A DNA stretch of 64,000 bases, taken from the NCBI RefSeq assembly GCF_963677685.1, contig NZ_OY782186.1, forward strand, positions 2,666,001 through 2,730,000. Reading direction: 5' to 3'. The stretch's first letter is position 1, and every line of letters starts with the position of its first letter. Made by a program: the position numbers and the translations under genes. Source of the DNA: an uncultured Bacteroides sp. (GTDB taxonomy: Bacteria > Bacteroidota > Bacteroidia > Bacteroidales > Bacteroidaceae). Positions 41,279-50,841 of this stretch are shown in pieces. The notes beneath the pieces were generated by a model. The model was not told the origin of the DNA. It did no database searches and saw only the letters and a program-made list of their open reading frames with translations.

Positions 41279-42973
41279 ATGCCCAATAAAAAAACAATAA
41301 TATATCAAGTACTTCCTCGACTGTTTGGTAACGATAATAATTATTGTACATATAATGGAAATATCGCCAATAATGGCTGCGGCAAATTTGCAGACTTTAC
41401 TCCGAAAGCATTCGAAGAAATAAAAAAACTGGGAGTTACTCATATTTGGTATACTGGTATTATAGAGCATGCCACCCAAACAGATTATCAAAAACAAGGT
41501 ATTCGTCTAGATCATCCAGCTGTGGTGAAAGGGAAAGCCGGATCACCTTATGCCATAAAAGATTATTATGACATTTCTCCGGATTTAGCTGAGAATATAG
41601 CAAAACGAATGGAGGAGTTTGAAAGCCTTGTAAAACGAACACATAAAAGCGATTTAAAAGTCATTATTGACTTTGTCCCCAATCATGTAGCCCGCCAGTA
41701 TCATTCTGATAAACAACCCAAAGGCACGCAGCAACTTGGAGAAAAAGATAATCAAGCCCTGTCATTCAGTCCTTACAACAATTTCTATTACATTCCTCAA
41801 TCCGAATTTAGGGGACAATTTGACCTTAAATCAACTGCCTCTGAGCCTTATCGAGAAATTCCTGCTAAGGCAACGGGAAACAATCGTTTTGACGCCATGC
41901 CCAACATAAATGATTGGTACGAAACCATAAAATTAAATTATGGGATCGACTACTCCAATGGTGAAAATAAATGCTTCTCACCCACTCCGGATACATGGAA
42001 TAAAATGCTGCACATTCTTCTCTTCTGGGCATCCAAGAAGATTGACGGTTTCCGCTGTGACATGGTCGAAATGGTTCCTGTAGAATTTTGGGAATGGGTT
42101 ATACCACAAATAAAAAAAGAATATCCCAAAATCATATTTATAGCAGAAGTTTATAATCCGTCTGAGTACCGTAATTATCTACAACGTGGTAAATTCGATT
42201 ATTTATATGACAAAGTAGGTTTGTATGACACTCTACGTCATGTTACTTGCGGATACAATTCAGCCAATACCATCACCCATTGTTGGCAGAACTTGGGAGG
42301 TATAGAAAAGCAGATGCTAAATTTTCTAGAGAATCATGACGAGCAACGCATTGCTTCCGACTTCTTTGTAACTGATCCTCGTAAGGCTATTCCTGCACTC
42401 ATTGTTTCTGCATGTATGAATACCAACCCTTTCATGATTTATTTCGGTCAAGAACTAGGAGAGCCAGGAATGGACACCGAAGGTTATAGTGGAAGAGATG
42501 GAAGAACTACTATTTTTGACTATTGGAGTATTGATAGTATTCGACGTTGGAGAAACGGAGGGAATTTTGATGAAAAGAAGATGAGCGAAGAACAGAAAAT
42601 GATACAAAAAATGTATCGTCGAATATTAACGCTATGCAACCAAGAAGCCGCTATTTATGAAGGGCTCTTCTTCGATCTGATGTACGTCAATCAGAATGGA
42701 TGGAGATTTAATGAACACAAGCAATACACTTTTTTACGTAAACATGAACAGGAGTTATTGCTCATATTAGTTAACTTTGATAGTATAAGTGCAGAAGTAG
42801 CAATCAACATCCCTTCACACGCGTTTGATTACCTAAAAATGCCTCAGATTGATATCTGCACTGCAACTGATTTACTGACAGGTAAAGAAGAGGACATTTG
42901 TTTACTTCCTTACAAAGCTACTGAGACTGAAATCGGAGCATACAGTGGTAAAATTTTAAAAGTAAAACTCTAA
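41279..42973 (+). CDS. GH13 alpha-amylase family protein, cytoplasmic
   Basis: A 564-residue GH13 enzyme without signal peptide. The conserved regions are visible: VIIDFVPNHVAR, GFRCDMVEMVP (nucleophile Asp), IFIAEVYNPSEY (acid/base Glu) and NFLENHDEQR (transition-state Asp). The C-terminus has a beta-sandwich domain C. It faces the glycogen branching enzyme gene across a shared terminator. A role in intracellular glycogen or maltodextrin breakdown is likely. The exact action (amylase, 4-alpha-glucanotransferase or maltogenic) cannot be told. ATG 41279 starts directly with the catalytic domain (KTIIYQVLPRLFG). Confidence 0.92.
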   Translation: MPNKKTIIYQVLPRLFGNDNNYCTYNGNIANNGCGKFADFTPKAFEEIKKLGVTHIWYTGIIEHATQTDYQKQGIRLDHPAVVKGKAGSPYAIKDYYDISPDLAENIAKRMEEFESLVKRTHKSDLKVIIDFVPNHVARQYHSDKQPKGTQQLGEKDNQALSFSPYNNFYYIPQSEFRGQFDLKSTASEPYREIPAKATGNNRFDAMPNINDWYETIKLNYGIDYSNGENKCFSPTPDTWNKMLHILLFWASKKIDGFRCDMVEMVPVEFWEWVIPQIKKEYPKIIFIAEVYNPSEYRNYLQRGKFDYLYDKVGLYDTLRHVTCGYNSANTITHCWQNLGGIEKQMLNFLENHDEQRIASDFFVTDPRKAIPALIVSACMNTNPFMIYFGQELGEPGMDTEGYSGRDGRTTIFDYWSIDSIRRWRNGGNFDEKKMSEEQKMIQKMYRRILTLCNQEAAIYEGLFFDLMYVNQNGWRFNEHKQYTFLRKHEQELLLILVNFDSISAEVAINIPSHAFDYLKMPQIDICTATDLLTGKEEDICLLPYKATETEIGAYSGKILKVKL

Positions 42974-43018
42974 AAAAATAAGCAGACAAGATATATAACA
43001 TATTCTGCCTGCTTATTT
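42974..43018. terminator. bidirectional terminator
   Basis: Arms AAATAAGCAGACA and TGCCTGCTTATTT flank an AT-rich loop between the converging GH13 and outer-membrane barrel genes. A-rich and T-rich flanks allow function on both strands. Confidence 0.75.
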
Positions 43019-43039
43019 TTATATTCTTATCACAATAGG

Positions 43040-43636
43040 TTAAAATTTATAACCCAAAGTCAATGAGAAGTTTATATTTTTAGGAGCTCCTGATTCAGAA
43101 GCAACTTTAACTAAGCCAAATTGTCCATCAAGCCCTACTACTATTTTACCAAATTCACCGGCAACACCATAACCAAGACCTGCATCAAAGCGATCAAGAG
43201 CATCGTCACTAAAAGTATCCACACTTCCAGTAAAGCCACCACTCTCGGCACTCATTTTACCCCCTATACCATAAGCTAAATATGGACCCGCACTAAGAAC
43301 CAGATTTATTTTCTCATCTATCGGCATACGCAATGCTGCCATAACTGGAACTTCCAAATAAACTTGATTAATAGTAACATCCATATTATTTGAATCATAC
43401 CATCCATCTGCTTTTACTCCTTTTGAACTCAAAAACAGAGACGTTTGGAGAGACCACATCTTATCAAAGGCATATTCCATACCTCCACCAATCTTATAAC
43501 CTACCTTAGCGTTTGAATCTAAATAATCGCCATTCCAGTTACTGATATTCATTCCTCCTTTTACATTCCAAGTTACTTGTGCAAACGAAAAACTACTAAT
43601 CGTTGCAAATAAAATAAGCAAACATACTTTTTTCAT
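43040..43636 (-). CDS. outer-membrane beta-barrel protein (OmpA-like/PorT-type, 8 strands)
   Basis: A 198-residue secreted protein with signal peptide MKKVCLLILFATISSFSFAQ. It continues with alternating amphipathic strands (VTWNVKGGMNISNWNG, VGYKIGGGMEYAFDKMWSLQ, NLVLSAGPYLAYGIGG) and ends NFSLTLGYKF, with the terminal Phe typical of barrel insertion. The family is the Bacteroidetes outer-membrane beta-barrel domain (PF13568-like). The function is unknown. A perfect 13-bp hairpin lies about 55 bases before the start. Confidence 0.9.
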   Translation of the reverse strand: MKKVCLLILFATISSFSFAQVTWNVKGGMNISNWNGDYLDSNAKVGYKIGGGMEYAFDKMWSLQTSLFLSSKGVKADGWYDSNNMDVTINQVYLEVPVMAALRMPIDEKINLVLSAGPYLAYGIGGKMSAESGGFTGSVDTFSDDALDRFDAGLGYGVAGEFGKIVVGLDGQFGLVKVASESGAPKNINFSLTLGYKF

Positions 43637-43689
43637 AATTTTGTCATTAAATGAATAATATTTATTTAGTTCATAATGTCTTTACAACT

Positions 43690-43722
43690 TATCGAAACAA
43701 GAAATATTATCTTGTTTCGATA
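43690..43722 (-). promoter_or_regulatory. perfect 13-bp inverted repeat in the barrel gene's leader
   Basis: TATCGAAACAAGA (43690-43702) and TCTTGTTTCGATA (43710-43722) are perfect complements around a 7-base loop. No T-tract follows on either strand, so it is not a classical terminator. A minus-strand TACTTTG around 43740 could be the -7 box, which would place the stem in the 5' untranslated region. It could be an RNA-stabilising stem or a dyad operator. Confidence 0.5.
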
Positions 43723-43826
43723 CTATCAATCAAACGGGAGTACAAAGTAAAGTTTTATAAACTATAAAAACAAATATTTCGAATTGCATTTTGCCAATGA
43801 TCCAAAATAAAAATATGAATATCTAA

Positions 43827-43870
43827 CAAAAAAATAGAGGGAGAAAAATATATACTTTTCTCCCTCTATA
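43827..43870 (-). terminator. terminator of the glgB transcript
   Basis: The stem TAGAGGGAGAAAA/TTTTCTCCCTCTA has a 7-base loop. On the minus strand it is followed by seven T and lies just after the glgB stop. Confidence 0.85.
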
Positions 43871-43895
43871 TCAAATAAACTTAAAAGCTATTTTA

Positions 43896-45905
43896 TCAAA
43901 TTCTTTTAAGAACCATTGCGGTACGAGCAGGAATATAAAGCTTCACCCAGTCTTTCTGTTCCTCAGTATGAAGTGGATCAGAAAGGGTTAAATGTTTCAC
44001 TGTATCATCACAGAAACCATTACCGCCATATAATGGGCTATCTGTATTTAGCAACACTTCATATGTTCCAGGGTTTACCCAAAATCCATAGTCAGTAAAA
44101 GATTTCATTGGATTAAAGTTAAAGACAAATAGCAAGTCTCCTCTTTGATAAGCTAAAACCTGATCTTCATCCTTTTTACAAACCTCTTGCAGAGGAACAT
44201 TTTGAAAGTGCTCTACACCCTTAATCACTTTGAGCATATCCGCATCGAAATCCGACATATAATGATAAGCTAAACGCTTATTGTCAGCCAAACTCCATTG
44301 ACGACGAGCATATTTACACGACCAACCATTACCCTCTCTAGGGAAGTCAATCCATTCAGGATGGCCAAACTCGTTACCCATAAAATTCAAATAACCGCCA
44401 TTTATAGTAGACGACGTCAACAGCCTAATCATTTTATGGAGAGCAATGCCTCTATTTACGATATAGTTTTCATCTCCTTTCTGCATATGCCAATACATAT
44501 CAGCATCTATCAAGCGGAAAATGATAGTCTTATCTCCCACCAAAGCCTGATCATGACTTTCAGCATAAGAAATGGTTTTCTCATCCTTACGACGGTTAGT
44601 CACTTCCCAAAACATACTCGAAGGCTTCCAGTCCTCATCAATTTTTTCAGTAATCGTCCGGATCCAATAATCAGGGATGTTCATTGCCATTCGATAGTCA
44701 AATCCATATCCCCCATCTTCAACTTTTACAGCCAACCCTGGCATGCCTGACACCTCTTCTGCAACCGTTATAGCAGTAGGTTTTATTTGGTGAATCATTT
44801 CATTTGCCAACGTCAGATAACAAATACCGTCACCATCCTGATGCCCATTATAATAATCAGCATAATTAGCAAATGTTTCTCCCAAACCATGGCTATAATA
44901 AAGCATAGAAGTAACTCCGTCGAAACGGAAACCATCCAACTGATACTCCTCTAGCCAATATTTACAATTGGATAGTAAGAAATGGAGTACTTCATCTTTT
45001 CCATAATCAAAACAAAGAGAATCCCATGCCGGATGTTCACGACGTGATCCTTCATAGAAATATTGGCAAGGATCTCCGGCGAAGTTAGCCAATCCTTCAA
45101 CTTCATTCTTCACAGAGTGCGAGTGAACCAAGTCCATGATAACAGCAATGCCTAAACTATGGGCAGCATCAATAAGCTCTTTTAATTCATCCGGAGTACC
45201 AAAACGAGAAGAAGCAGCAAAGAAGCTAGATACGTGATAGCCAAAACTTCCATAATATGGATGTTCTTGGATAGCCATGATCTGGATACAGTTATATCCG
45301 GCTTTAGCAATACGAGGAAGAATAAATTCACGAAATTCACTATAAGAACCAACCTTCTCACTTTCCTGCGCCATCCCTATGTGACACTCATAAATCAACA
45401 AAGGTTCAGTTACTGGTTTGAAAGATTTCGTTTTAAAAGTATACGAATTCTCTGGATTCCATACTTGTGCACTAAAAATATGTGTATTCGTATCTTGCAC
45501 AATTCTAGTAGCCCATGCAGGGATACGTTCTCCCTTGCCACCATCCCAACATACAATCAACTTATACAAATCTTCGTGATGTATCGCTTCCGCAGGCAAA
45601 TTGATTTCCCAATTTCCATTTTCAATACGAGTCAATGAAAATTCTTCTTTTTCTTTCCAATCATTAAAGGTTCCTACCAAATAAATGCGCGTTGCATTCG
45701 GAGCCCATTCACGGAAAGTCCACCCCGTATCAGTACGGTGTAGACCAAAATAGAGGTATCCTGTAGCAAAATCCGATAAAGTCTGTTCTCCACCTTTAGT
45801 GAATTCGGATTTTTTATCCATGGCATACTGATAGCGCCCCACAATAGCCTCTTTATAAGGTTCCAGCCAAGGATCATTTTTGATTAAATTAAGAGTTCTT
45901 TCCAT
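43896..45905 (-). CDS. glgB: 1,4-alpha-glucan (glycogen) branching enzyme, GH13_8 type
   Basis: A 669-residue cytoplasmic enzyme forming alpha-1,6 branches in glycogen. The N-terminal CBM48 domain (about 60-150; DTGWTFREWAPNATRIYLVG) is followed by the GH13 barrel with DLVHSHSVKNEVEG, GFRFDGVTSMLYYSHG (nucleophile Asp) and ITVAEEVSGMPGL (acid/base Glu), then AESHDQALVGDKT. The eukaryote-like motif GFRFDGVTSMLY marks subfamily 8, which is usual in Bacteroides. It starts 23 bp after the upstream YhcH-family gene and ends at a strong terminator. Confidence 0.95.
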   Translation of the reverse strand: MERTLNLIKNDPWLEPYKEAIVGRYQYAMDKKSEFTKGGEQTLSDFATGYLYFGLHRTDTGWTFREWAPNATRIYLVGTFNDWKEKEEFSLTRIENGNWEINLPAEAIHHEDLYKLIVCWDGGKGERIPAWATRIVQDTNTHIFSAQVWNPENSYTFKTKSFKPVTEPLLIYECHIGMAQESEKVGSYSEFREFILPRIAKAGYNCIQIMAIQEHPYYGSFGYHVSSFFAASSRFGTPDELKELIDAAHSLGIAVIMDLVHSHSVKNEVEGLANFAGDPCQYFYEGSRREHPAWDSLCFDYGKDEVLHFLLSNCKYWLEEYQLDGFRFDGVTSMLYYSHGLGETFANYADYYNGHQDGDGICYLTLANEMIHQIKPTAITVAEEVSGMPGLAVKVEDGGYGFDYRMAMNIPDYWIRTITEKIDEDWKPSSMFWEVTNRRKDEKTISYAESHDQALVGDKTIIFRLIDADMYWHMQKGDENYIVNRGIALHKMIRLLTSSTINGGYLNFMGNEFGHPEWIDFPREGNGWSCKYARRQWSLADNKRLAYHYMSDFDADMLKVIKGVEHFQNVPLQEVCKKDEDQVLAYQRGDLLFVFNFNPMKSFTDYGFWVNPGTYEVLLNTDSPLYGGNGFCDDTVKHLTLSDPLHTEEQKDWVKLYIPARTAMVLKRI

Positions 45906-45927
45906 GTTAGGATGTTTTTTTCAGTAC

Positions 45928-46374
45928 TTATGCTTTTACTTTGACAATTACCTTTTTCACTCCTTCGGATGAAATTCCGGGAGCATGCCCATCTTGAGGG
46001 AAGAAGATGGCAAACATACCTGGTTTAACAGCAATGTAATTTTCGGATAAGCCATCAAAGAATGTTATATCCTTCTCCGCATTATAAGCCGCATCAGCAG
46101 GTAAACAATCTTTAGCAGGTGTATATCCCATTATTTCTGTCCCTGAAAGTGGTATTTGAATATCAATAAATTGATTATGAGTTTCCAATTTAGCTTGCTC
46201 TTTTGTTTTAGGGTTTGTCTGTGCCACATTTACAACCAAATCTTTTCCATTAAGCTCTATTTTACTTATTTCCAAAGCATTAAGGTCATGCGACTTCAAG
46301 AAATTTACCGCCTCTGCAAACAAAGGGTTCAACGACACATATTTCTCCAGATTTTCTAAAACATCTACTATCAT
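45928..46374 (-). CDS. YhcH/YjgK/YiaL (TabA) family protein
   Basis: A 148-residue cytoplasmic cupin-like protein. The family blocks are FIDIQIPLSGTEIMGYTP and GMFAIFFPQDGHAPGI, the latter carrying the metal-binding His. Members bind a metal ion and have been linked to N-glycolylneuraminate/sialic acid processing and to biofilm control (TabA). None of these is established for this protein. It is located directly upstream of glgB, in the same orientation, and probably co-transcribed. Confidence 0.88.
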   Translation of the reverse strand: MIVDVLENLEKYVSLNPLFAEAVNFLKSHDLNALEISKIELNGKDLVVNVAQTNPKTKEQAKLETHNQFIDIQIPLSGTEIMGYTPAKDCLPADAAYNAEKDITFFDGLSENYIAVKPGMFAIFFPQDGHAPGISSEGVKKVIVKVKA

Positions 46375-46409
46375 AATCTAAGTTATTTATTGGTTATATA
46401 TTTAAGTTA

Positions 46410-47078
46410 CTATTCAATAATTTCATCAACTGTGTAATTAACAAAATCAACAAAACGTTTCAATTGGCGAAGAGCTCCATCAGCATTCTGCAACAGTTCC
46501 GAAGAAGTAAAAAAGCTATCCGGTACCGAATAGACACAACTTATTTCCTTACATTTAAGATAATCTATATATTCAAAATCCTTAGGAAAACCTTTAGGGG
46601 CAGTTTTTAAGAATGTTTCACCAATAACAGGATAATATTGTTTAAATTCCGGATCTTCGACTATCGATAAATACTCTTCAATATTATCATAAATAGCCTG
46701 ACGCAAAGCCTTCAAAATTTTAGGAGACGGACACCACGATCCACCTGCTATTATACAGTTTCCTGGTTGTATATGTATATAGTAGCCACAATGTTCTGAT
46801 TTCTTCCCTTTGGCATTGATATATCCTCCAAAATGATTCTTATAAGGGGTTTTGTCTGGAGAAAAACGAGTATCACGATAAATGCGATAAGTGCAATCTT
46901 TAGCCTGTACACCTTTTATGCTTTCATCAAATAAAGATATATGCGAAATAAAAGCAGTCAAGAGGTTCTCAAATTCAATACGGGCTTTCTCATATTTATC
47001 GCGATGTTCATTAAACCATTCACGGTTATTGTTCTCAGTAAGCTCTTTTAGAAATTGAAAGATAACAGGTGTATTCAT
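46410..47078 (-). CDS. DUF2461 domain protein
   Basis: A 222-residue soluble protein of the DUF2461 family (TIGR02453-like), recognised by NREWFNEHRDKYEKARIEFE, RIYRDTRFSPDKTPYKNHFG and YYIHIQPGNCIIAGG. The function is not known. No catalytic signature is established. Found widely in Bacteroidetes. It stands 35 bp upstream of the YhcH-family gene and may start the glgB transcript. A pair of minus-strand terminators lies about 90 bp before its start. Confidence 0.85.
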   Translation of the reverse strand: MNTPVIFQFLKELTENNNREWFNEHRDKYEKARIEFENLLTAFISHISLFDESIKGVQAKDCTYRIYRDTRFSPDKTPYKNHFGGYINAKGKKSEHCGYYIHIQPGNCIIAGGSWCPSPKILKALRQAIYDNIEEYLSIVEDPEFKQYYPVIGETFLKTAPKGFPKDFEYIDYLKCKEISCVYSVPDSFFTSSELLQNADGALRQLKRFVDFVNYTVDEIIE

Positions 47079-47164
47079 TGTCTTTCTTTTAGTATTTACA
47101 TCGCAAACGTACGAAATTTATTTGTAACTTACTATAAAAAACGAAGAAAAAGCCGACAAAAAAA

Positions 47165-47340
47165 GCACCGATTCTGACGAACCGATGCTTAAACACATTT
47201 ATCAAAAAAACAGACTCTTCTGTCTTCGACGTATCGACTCATCCCAAGCTAATACAATCTCTTACTATTAATTTTATATCTAATACTATGAAAAACACAT
47301 ATTTGAAACATATATTACCAAGAATTTGTTCACTTTCGAA
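47165..47340 (-). ncRNA. candidate small RNA ending in tandem terminators
   Basis: On the minus strand two terminator-like hairpins follow each other: ACAGA/TCTGT with seven T (47226-47209) and a fully paired 10-bp stem GCATCGGTTC/GAATCGGTGC with seven T (47193-47160). No minus-strand protein gene lies upstream of them, since the nearest upstream gene is on the plus strand. They therefore end a short transcript from 47220-47390. A 17-codon frame (MSRYVEDRRVCFFDKCV) just before the second hairpin could be a leader peptide. The 5' end is a guess. Confidence 0.35.
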
Positions 47341-47383
47341 AAATGTTTCTTGCACATCAACAAGTAGAAAAGAGTTGTTTTTA

Positions 47384-47391
47384 TATCTTTG
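47384..47391 (+). promoter_or_regulatory. -7 box of the 73-residue protein gene
   Basis: TATCTTTG lies 25 bases before the ATG at 47417. A clear TTTG -33 element is missing. The rest of 47230-47380 is AT-rich without coding frames. Confidence 0.55.
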
Positions 47392-47416
47392 CAACAACAA
47401 ATAGATCATTAAACAC

Positions 47417-47638
47417 ATGGATTATAAATTCGACGAAGAGAGCATACAAAGCATCTTAGAATGGGCAAAAAACATTCAAGCACCTCAAACAATACAGTTA
47501 AGTGAATATGAAAACATAGAAAACCTTCCACAGTATATCATCACTAACATTTATGATATTAAGCAACATTATCCTGATCCTCTTTACAATTCAGCTATAA
47601 TCAGATTATATCGGTTAAAAGAATTTATGGAGAAATAG
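47417..47638 (+). CDS. small conserved-looking acidic protein, unknown
   Basis: A 73-residue soluble protein. It is acidic and predicted helical, without signal peptide or metal-binding motif. The C-terminal half (PQYIITNIYDIKQHYPDPLY, then AIIRLYRLKEFME) looks like a compact helical domain. It has its own -7 box and a terminator at 47658-47708, so it is a real monocistronic gene. I do not recognise a function. Confidence 0.7.
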   Translation: MDYKFDEESIQSILEWAKNIQAPQTIQLSEYENIENLPQYIITNIYDIKQHYPDPLYNSAIIRLYRLKEFMEK

Positions 47639-47657
47639 AAACGAACTAAAAGGAATA

Positions 47658-47708
47658 GAAAAAGAGCTGTTTCATTCTCATAAGGAGATATAAAACAGCT
47701 CTTTTATA
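47658..47708. terminator. bidirectional terminator
   Basis: Arms AAAGAGCTGTTT and AAACAGCTCTTT enclose an AT-rich loop between the converging small gene and aspS. T-tracts follow on both strands. Confidence 0.8.
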
Positions 47709-47740
47709 TATATTACAAATGAGCATTATTCAAAAGAATC

Positions 47741-49504
47741 TTATTTTTCTTCTTTTAAATCAAGCAACAAATTAAGTTCTTTCAATTGGTCAGCTTCCAA
47801 AGATGCAGGAGCATCAATCATAACATCACGACCGGAATTATTTTTAGGAAACGCAATACAATCACGAATTGAATCCAAACCGGCAAAAAGAGATACCCAA
47901 CGATCAAGACCGTATGCTAAACCGCCATGAGGAGGTGCTCCATATTTGAAAGCATCCATAAGGTAACCAAATTGCTCACGAGCACGTTCCTGAGTAAAGC
48001 CAAGTAAGCCGAACATTTTATTCTGCAATTCACTATCATGAATACGAATAGACCCGCCTCCTACTTCAACACCATTTACAACCATATCATAAGCATTAGC
48101 ACGTACAGCACCAGTATCAGTATCTAGCAAATGAACATCTTCCAACTTCGGAGAGGTAAAAGGATGATGCATAGCCATAAAGCGATTATCTTCTTCACTC
48201 CACTCAAAGAGAGGGAAATCGACCACCCAAAGACAAGCAAACTTGTTCTTATCTCTCAAACCAAGTTGGCTACCCATCTCTAAACGGAGCTCACAAAGTT
48301 GTTTACGAGTTTTCATCGCATCATCTCCGGATAAAATTAAGATCAAGTCACCCGGCTCAGCGGCAAAAGCTTCTTTCATTTTCAAAAGCACGTCCTGAGT
48401 ATAGAACTTATCCACACTAGACTTCACGCTTCCATTAGCTTCTACACGAGCATAAACAAGACCTTTAGCTCCGATCTGAGGTTTCTTCACAAAATCCGTT
48501 AATGCATCGAGTTGTTTGCGTGTATAAGTAGCAGCTCCTTTAGCACAGATACCACCTATATAAGCAGCATTATCAAAAACAGAGAAACCATGTCCTTGCA
48601 AAACATCCATCAACTCAACAAATTTCATATCGAAGCGCAAATCAGGTTTATCACTTCCATAATATTTCATAGCCTCACTCCAAGGCACACGTTGAAATGG
48701 CTCAGTCAATTCTACGCCGCGAATGGTCTTAAACAGATGTTTAGCCATCCCCTCAAAGATAGAAATAACATCTTCTTGCTCCACAAAACTCATCTCACAG
48801 TCAATCTGTGTAAATTCAGGTTGGCGATCGGCACGTAAATCTTCATCACGAAAGCATTTCACTATCTGAAAATAACGATCAAAGCCAGACACCATCAACA
48901 ATTGTTTAAATAATTGTGGCGATTGCGGAAGAGCATAAAACTGTCCAGGATTCATGCGAGACGGTACTACAAAATCTCTTGCACCTTCAGGAGTAGAGCC
49001 GATTAAGACAGGAGTTTCCACTTCTAAGAAGCCTAATTGATCCAAATAACGGCGTACCTCCATCGTCATTTTATGACGAAGTTCCAGATTAGCTCTAACA
49101 GGGTTTCTTCTCAAATCAAGGTAACGATACTTCATTCGTATATCATCTCCTCCATCCGTATTATCTTCAATGGTAAATGGCGGCGTTGCAGAAGCATTAA
49201 GCACGTTCAATTCAGAGACTACAATCTCCACATCTCCCGTAGGCATATTAGCATTTTTGCTAAAACGTTCATTAACCAAGCCTTGCACCTGGATAACATA
49301 TTCACGCCCCAATTTATTGGCACGTTCACAAAGCGCTGCATCCTGTTCTTCATTAAACACCAATTGTGTGATTCCGTAGCGGTCACGAATATCCACAAAC
49401 GTCATTCCACCCATTTTACGCGAACGCTGTACCCATCCAGCCAACGTCACTTGCTTATTTACATCGGAGATTCGTAGTTCTCCACACGTATATGTTCTAA
49501 ACAT
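47741..49504 (-). CDS. aspS: aspartate--tRNA ligase
   Basis: A 587-residue class II aminoacyl-tRNA synthetase of the bacterial AspRS type. The N-terminal OB-fold anticodon-binding domain ([20 protein letters not shown]) precedes motif 2 ([20 protein letters not shown]) with the flipping-loop block [16 protein letters not shown] [12 protein letters not shown]. The bacterial GAD insertion domain (about 285-425) follows, then motif 3 ([19 protein letters not shown]). The length is normal. It ends at a shared terminator. Confidence 0.97.
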   Translation of the reverse strand: MFRTYTCGELRISDVNKQVTLAGWVQRSRKMGGMTFVDIRDRYGITQLVFNEEQDAALCERANKLGREYVIQVQGLVNERFSKNANMPTGDVEIVVSELNVLNASATPPFTIEDNTDGGDDIRMKYRYLDLRRNPVRANLELRHKMTMEVRRYLDQLGFLEVETPVLIGSTPEGARDFVVPSRMNPGQFYALPQSPQLFKQLLMVSGFDRYFQIVKCFRDEDLRADRQPEFTQIDCEMSFVEQEDVISIFEGMAKHLFKTIRGVELTEPFQRVPWSEAMKYYGSDKPDLRFDMKFVELMDVLQGHGFSVFDNAAYIGGICAKGAATYTRKQLDALTDFVKKPQIGAKGLVYARVEANGSVKSSVDKFYTQDVLLKMKEAFAAEPGDLILILSGDDAMKTRKQLCELRLEMGSQLGLRDKNKFACLWVVDFPLFEWSEEDNRFMAMHHPFTSPKLEDVHLLDTDTGAVRANAYDMVVNGVEVGGGSIRIHDSELQNKMFGLLGFTQERAREQFGYLMDAFKYGAPPHGGLAYGLDRWVSLFAGLDSIRDCIAFPKNNSGRDVMIDAPASLEADQLKELNLLLDLKEEK

Positions 49505-49601
49505 ACTTTAATATATTATTTTCTTTTTATGAAAGTGCAAAAATAAAGATTAATCCGCAAAATCTTATTTAAGAGAAGCCATTAAATTGATAAAAAGAAC
49601 C

Positions 49602-50642
49602 CTACTCTTCATTCTTTTTAGTCAGCTTCTTTATTAATTGCTTATTTTTATTGATAATTGAGCGATTCCTTTGAACAATATCCTCCACAAACAAATCGTT
49701 TATCTGCCTTAGCCCATTTACATACTCTTGTGCCTTCTGCAACACATTAAGATTCTCTTTTATTTTCTCGTGAGGAACAATCACTTTCAGCCCTTTCTTT
49801 ATAATTTCCACTGAAAGATTCTCTTCCATCATCATAGGATCTCCATCAAAATGTATTACCCCCGGCTTATTGCGACGAATCCATAATTTCTCACAACGAA
49901 AAGTTTTAATTCTGCTATTTTGATCAATTGTTTTATTAAAAAGTTGATACGCCAGAGAAGGGACATCCAGTACTGTGAAGGGTTCCAATATTGTGACGTC
50001 CATCAACCCATCAGTCAACATCGCCTGAGGAGTAATATAAGCATTATTTCCATATTGAGAAGCATTACCGCATGCTATAAGAAAAGCTTTATGCTTTTGC
50101 ATACCATCTTCAGTCTCCAATTCATATGTTTCAGGTCGATAAGTAAGACTCTCCTGAAGAGTTTTTTCCAGATAAGTAAGTAAGCCTCTTTTACCGGCAT
50201 TCGCAAATTTAAGACTCACAAAGGCATCAAATCCCATCCCACAAGTACAAAAGAAAGGAATATCATTTATTTTACCATAATCTATAACATCAACCAAACC
50301 CGCATTTATTATATCAAGAGCCTTGTGCATATCCATAGGTATTTGCAAATGTCTAGCCAAGCCATTGCCCGACCCCGAAGGAATAATTCCTAAAGCCGAA
50401 TTAGTATGAATAAGTGAGCGAGCTATTTCGTTCACCGTACCATCTCCACCCACAGCTACCACGATGTCCACTCCATCTGCGGCAGCCTGAGCTGCTATTT
50501 CCACAGCATGTCCCGCTCTTTCTGTCTTAAGCACCTCAAAGCAATATTTCTCCTTATCCAGTACATCATTTAATGAATGAAGGACTAACTCCTTATCCTG
50601 AGTACCCGAAACGGGATTAAAAATAAAAATTACTTTTTTCAT
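49602..50642 (-). CDS. DagK/YegS-type lipid kinase
   Basis: A 346-residue member of the diacylglycerol kinase catalytic superfamily. It has the nucleotide-binding blocks FNPVSGTQDKE and VVAVGGDGTVNEIARSL, then GIIPSGSGNGLARHL. Members phosphorylate diacylglycerol, sphingosine or ceramide. It is divergent from the serine palmitoyltransferase gene with a 199-bp shared region, which raises the possibility that its substrate is a sphingoid base or ceramide. The last ~50 residues (QEYVNGLRQINDLFVEDIVQ) are a helical extension not required for the fold. Substrate unproven. Confidence 0.9.
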   Translation of the reverse strand: MKKVIFIFNPVSGTQDKELVLHSLNDVLDKEKYCFEVLKTERAGHAVEIAAQAAADGVDIVVAVGGDGTVNEIARSLIHTNSALGIIPSGSGNGLARHLQIPMDMHKALDIINAGLVDVIDYGKINDIPFFCTCGMGFDAFVSLKFANAGKRGLLTYLEKTLQESLTYRPETYELETEDGMQKHKAFLIACGNASQYGNNAYITPQAMLTDGLMDVTILEPFTVLDVPSLAYQLFNKTIDQNSRIKTFRCEKLWIRRNKPGVIHFDGDPMMMEENLSVEIIKKGLKVIVPHEKIKENLNVLQKAQEYVNGLRQINDLFVEDIVQRNRSIINKNKQLIKKLTKKNEE

Positions 50643-50678
50643 TATTTATATAAGCCTATGCTAACGATGCGTACAATT

Positions 50679-50752
50679 CTTTTGTTGACCGACAAAAGTA
50701 ATATAAATATTTTTAGTTGCGACACATTCATTTCATATTTTTATTATCTTTG
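50679..50752. promoter_or_regulatory. divergent promoters for the lipid kinase and SPT genes
   Basis: Minus strand: TACTTTTG (50700-50693) is the -7 box of the kinase gene and overlaps a dyad CTTTTGT/ACAAAAG (50679-50698). Plus strand: TATCTTTG (50745-50752) is the -7 box of the SPT gene. AGTTGCGACA at 50715-50724 lies between them and recurs before sppA. Confidence 0.55.
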
Positions 50753-50841
50753 CCCCCTGTTTGGAACTCACTTTAGAGATAAAAAGAGCTAACGGCCGTT
50801 GCATTAATGGCTCATAAGCAGACTTATTTAATAAAAAATTC

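Noticed and set aside
44298..44750. 150-codon plus-strand frame inside glgB
   Set aside because: Antisense to a conserved enzyme gene; a by-product of codon bias.
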